Both the position numbers and the translations under genes were made by a program. From positions 1 through 14,263 of the forward strand of contig CAZNUT010000038.1 of assembly GCA_964576365.1 (NCBI GenBank): a stretch of 14,263 bases of DNA, in the 5' to 3' direction. The notes beneath the pieces are model-generated. The model was not told the DNA's origin, did no database searches, and worked only from the letters and a program-made list of their open reading frames with translations. Position 1 is the stretch's first letter; each line of letters begins with the position of its first letter. Positions 11,833-14,263 of this stretch are shown here, piece by piece. Origin of the DNA: CAZMJG01 sp964576365 (GTDB taxonomy: Bacteria; Patescibacteriota; Microgenomatia; UBA1406; GWC2-37-13).

Positions 11833-14106
11833 TTAAGGAGTGGGGGTTGGCCACTTGGGTACTGAGTATGGATCTGCTTTTACTCCGTTATAGAAGGTTT
11901 CAAGCAATCCTGATCTGGTACCATCTTCTCTCCACCATATCTGAGGATTCAGACAGGTATAAGGTGTACCACTGAGTGAACAGTTGTATTTATTCACCAT
12001 AAGGACTACATCACTTGTGAGCGTAATTGGTGGTTTGTAGTGATTATAGTCGGTACTTCCCTTGACTACCGGCATCAGGTCCTTGGATATTAGAGCACCA
12101 TTCACATAGACATTGGTAATAATCTGTCCAGGGGTATCACCAAACTTGGTGAGCTCATACTCGATTTTGGTAGTATATCCGTTCTTGGTATATTGGAGTG
12201 CTATCTGGCGACCATTAGTCCACGATGTGTTGTAGGTATTGCCGGGTGATGGCCATTGCTGCCAGTCGGGAGGTGTAGCAGTCGCTGATGCTGACTTTCT
12301 CCAACAGTGTGGGTCCTGATAACAGCCGACAAATCTCCATGGCGCAAGAGTTGGCGTAGGTACAGTCGTGGTTACTTTTGTTGGCGTTGCTGCCGGAGCA
12401 TATGTGACTCTACATACAGAGTTTTTAGTAAATCCGGTCCCGCTATTTACTTCATAACTGTAATATATACCGGGTTCTACTTGAGTTATGGTAAAAGGAA
12501 TATTTACGTTTCCGCCAACACCTGAATATTGAAGTGGTGTACTGGGTACTACAGGATTTATCCCGGTTAGGTAATTACCTGCGCTATCTACTCTCATTAC
12601 GCGATAACTCCCTGTGTAGGTGTTGCGATATACTGTCGCTTCTAATGCTACAGTCTGGCCGGCAGTTACTGTTTTATTCTCAAGAGGATTAATTTTAGTC
12701 AAATATTGACAGAATGCACTACCAGATACGATTTTAGTTGGAGTGCTTGTTGGTGGAGTAAGCCGAGTGTCTGTAGGAGATGTATAGGTACAAGCAGCAT
12801 TGCCACCTGTCCATGGGCCGTTTGGCGACCAGCCTACATATCCTTTGTATGTATTTCCACCTGTTACTGGTTCATTTATGTCTATATACGTAACTCCAGT
12901 ATCTATACCGCCTGCCTGGTATGAAGATATTCGAGATCCATTTTTTGTGATGTAAACATAATAAACCTCATCTAGCGCATTGCTACTTCGCTGAGTTTTG
13001 ACTGTAAATCTTCGTTCTCCTACTCCGTAGGGAGTTATACTAGTACACGATATCTCTTTTGGTGCCTGAGTAGGTGGTGTAATACCTCCAAATGAATATT
13101 GACAAGATGGGCGAGATGTAACATATGATCCTGTAACTTTTGGTGTGGTACCCTGTGTGGCAGGAGCTACATATGCTGTAAATGTATCGGCGGAAATTTC
13201 CTGAAATTCAATTCTTTGCCCTGCGGACATAAATCCAGATCGGAATTCTGCACCAGAGCTATATTGTATACGATATGCAAAGAACGACATGCTGTTTCCT
13301 GTATTAGGATCCTTAGCTGTAAGATTGAAATAGTAAGGCCCCCATGGGTTATCTTCACCATAAGTTAGTTTATCGCATGAAATAGCTGGGGGACGGGGTG
13401 TGATGGTGGTTGGAGGAGGTGGTGTTTTGGTTGGAGGAGTAGGAGTTTTAGTAGGAGGTGTGATGGTGGTTGGAGGAGGACTCTGTGATACAGTAGTGCA
13501 TTTACTCGAATCTGATGGAATGTTTCGTCCGTGTGAGAAAGGTGAGTTTATATCAAGTTGATAAGGCCAACATTGTACACCCACATAGACAGAAACAATT
13601 TGGTTTCCCGCGATGGTGATTTTTTGTGTTTTTTTAAGAGCTTTAAGTTGTGTTGCGGTCAAACCTGGCTTCCATCCGGGACATTGTTCAAAGCCTGCAA
13701 GGTTTTCACGACAATCCTGTACAAAGGTCAGTGTGACTGAAGATGATAATAAGTTTTGAACATAAAATGCTCCCCATGATTTGTCACTACCGACTTTTAC
13801 ACTGTAACCTGTGCCGGTGTGAGTTTGTGCATCAGAAACGGATCTATAGGGTGGTTCGTGTTCCTTTGTAGGAAATGAAGACATGGTCGAAACAATAAAT
13901 CCCGGCCAAGTATTCGTAGATGCAAGAGTTGTAGACGCGGCACTAGATTTGTATGTGTTGCTGTTTGTTTGAAGGAGCATGTTTACTCCTACTAGGAAGC
14001 TGAATACTGTCAGCAAACCTAAGGCCAAAAGCCTTTTATCCTTCATAAATTTTGATAACAGACTATCACTCGATGACGAGTAGTATGGAGGATCGCTGTG
14101 ATTCAT
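11833..14106 (-). CDS. large one-pass surface protein with beta-sandwich modules and Pro/Thr linkers
   Basis: A 757-residue protein with no function I can name. A polar, Ser-rich cytoplasmic tail (1-24) is followed by one membrane segment, LLALGLLTVFSFLVGV (about 26-41), so the bulk lies outside the cell. An N-terminal Cys-containing domain (about 60-205) leads to a linker with repeated TPPTKTP/PPTTITP units (about 208-240). Then come three modules of roughly 100 residues. Two start with ISC and all carry a late Cys (PSCQYSF, AACTYTS, SVCRVTY), suggesting a disulfide across a fibronectin/Ig-like beta-sandwich. They are joined by TPP or TPT linkers. A C-terminal domain of about 160 residues begins GCYQDPHCW and the protein ends WPTPTP. 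There is no LPXTG. Adhesion to a host cell is a reasonable guess only. The ATG at 14106 is chosen; an ATG at 14130 would add a hydrophobic octapeptide. A GATAAT at 14153-14148 may be its -10 box. Confidence 0.85.
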   Translation of the reverse strand: MNHSDPPYYSSSSDSLLSKFMKDKRLLALGLLTVFSFLVGVNMLLQTNSNTYKSSAASTTLASTNTWPGFIVSTMSSFPTKEHEPPYRSVSDAQTHTGTGYSVKVGSDKSWGAFYVQNLLSSSVTLTFVQDCRENLAGFEQCPGWKPGLTATQLKALKKTQKITIAGNQIVSVYVGVQCWPYQLDINSPFSHGRNIPSDSSKCTTVSQSPPPTTITPPTKTPTPPTKTPPPPTTITPRPPAISCDKLTYGEDNPWGPYYFNLTAKDPNTGNSMSFFAYRIQYSSGAEFRSGFMSAGQRIEFQEISADTFTAYVAPATQGTTPKVTGSYVTSRPSCQYSFGGITPPTQAPKEISCTSITPYGVGERRFTVKTQRSSNALDEVYYVYITKNGSRISSYQAGGIDTGVTYIDINEPVTGGNTYKGYVGWSPNGPWTGGNAACTYTSPTDTRLTPPTSTPTKIVSGSAFCQYLTKINPLENKTVTAGQTVALEATVYRNTYTGSYRVMRVDSAGNYLTGINPVVPSTPLQYSGVGGNVNIPFTITQVEPGIYYSYEVNSGTGFTKNSVCRVTYAPAATPTKVTTTVPTPTLAPWRFVGCYQDPHCWRKSASATATPPDWQQWPSPGNTYNTSWTNGRQIALQYTKNGYTTKIEYELTKFGDTPGQIITNVYVNGALISKDLMPVVKGSTDYNHYKPPITLTSDVVLMVNKYNCSLSGTPYTCLNPQIWWREDGTRSGLLETFYNGVKADPYSVPKWPTPTP
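13397..13479. repeat. 60-bp-period repeat encoding the Pro/Thr linker
   Basis: An identical 23-base stretch occurs at 13397-13419 and 13457-13479, exactly 60 bases apart, with similar GGTGGAGG-type sequence between. It encodes the PPTTITP units of the linker. Because 60 is a multiple of three, copy-number change would lengthen or shorten the linker by 20 residues without shifting frame. Confidence 0.75.
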
Positions 14107-14218
14107 ACAAATAAAATAATAAAATAACATGCAAAATTCTTTGCACTATTATCAAATTAGCACAGCAGTTTTTAAAATACAATAGCTTCCTGACAAAAGA
14201 ATGTAGAACGACCAGCAC

Positions 14219-14263
14219 ATGGTTTACACTTTAAGGAAGGAGAGAGGTATATTCGATATCGAT
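14219..14263 (+). CDS. possible start of a gene running off the right edge
   Basis: An ATG at 14219 opens a frame reading MVYTLRKERGIFDID to the window end with no stop. It would be divergent from the surface-protein gene. A TACAAT at 14178-14183 could be a -10 box about 36 bases upstream; no -35 or Shine-Dalgarno is clear. Fifteen codons are too few to name a product or be sure it is real. Confidence 0.25.
   Translation, partial: MVYTLRKERGIFDID

Noticed and set aside
13381..13480. Minisatellite independent of the gene
   Set aside because: The repeat is in frame and encodes the Pro/Thr linker, so it is treated as part of the coding sequence.

Overview
The window looks like a piece of chromosome from an ultra-small Candidate Phyla Radiation (Patescibacteria) bacterium, possibly a Microgenomates-type lineage. 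This is inferred from several traits. The DNA is AT-rich and most starts lack a Shine-Dalgarno. The archaeal-like UMP kinase and the nucleotidyltransferase with an N-terminal ribbon-helix-helix domain are types I associate with that group. There is a surface protein with Pro/Thr linkers, and palindromic interspersed repeats lie between genes. Stop codons are used normally, so there is no sign of UGA recoding. I see no prophage, IS element, CRISPR array or rRNA. The lineage below CPR cannot be fixed from this window.

Layout. On the left, recF and a UMP kinase-methyltransferase fusion run on the minus strand, separated by a repeat-rich gap. The fusion gene is divergent from a plus-strand pair: a DNA-binding-domain/sugar-nucleotidyltransferase fusion, then a small methyltransferase. 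A tRNA-Ser(CGA) and an MFS transporter follow on plus. The transporter meets a membrane-anchored, PQQ-type sugar dehydrogenase tail to tail with 3 bases between stops. Next is a plus-strand run of five genes: a PhnB-like VOC protein, an AHSA1/SRPBCC protein, class II photolyase, a MutY-like glycosylase and endonuclease III. The last three are separated by 1 base and an 8-base overlap and form a DNA-repair operon. It converges on a minus-strand metallophosphoesterase across a hairpin-rich repeat. The right end is a minus-strand gene for a large, one-pass surface protein ending in a strong terminator.

The most interesting part is 2750-2925. Two near-consensus sigma70-type promoters overlap back to back. 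Rightward transcription should start at or one base before the ATG of the nucleotidyltransferase (leaderless mRNA), inside a perfect inverted repeat that could be an operator for the protein's own ribbon-helix-helix domain. Leftward transcription gives a roughly 100-nt leader with a 13-codon mini-ORF, a U6 run, a palindrome and a strong intrinsic terminator just before the UMP kinase fusion. That arrangement resembles UTP-sensitive attenuation of enterobacterial pyrBI. UMP kinase feeds UTP synthesis and the partner enzyme probably consumes an NTP, so this may be a nucleotide-sensing regulatory hub. This reading is inference from sequence layout.

Other points are two fusion proteins, a MutY-like enzyme without Fe-S cysteines or NUDIX domain and with Glu at the catalytic Asp position, an Nth with unusual cysteine spacing, and a photolyase C-terminus apparently overwritten by a GAGCG repeat.
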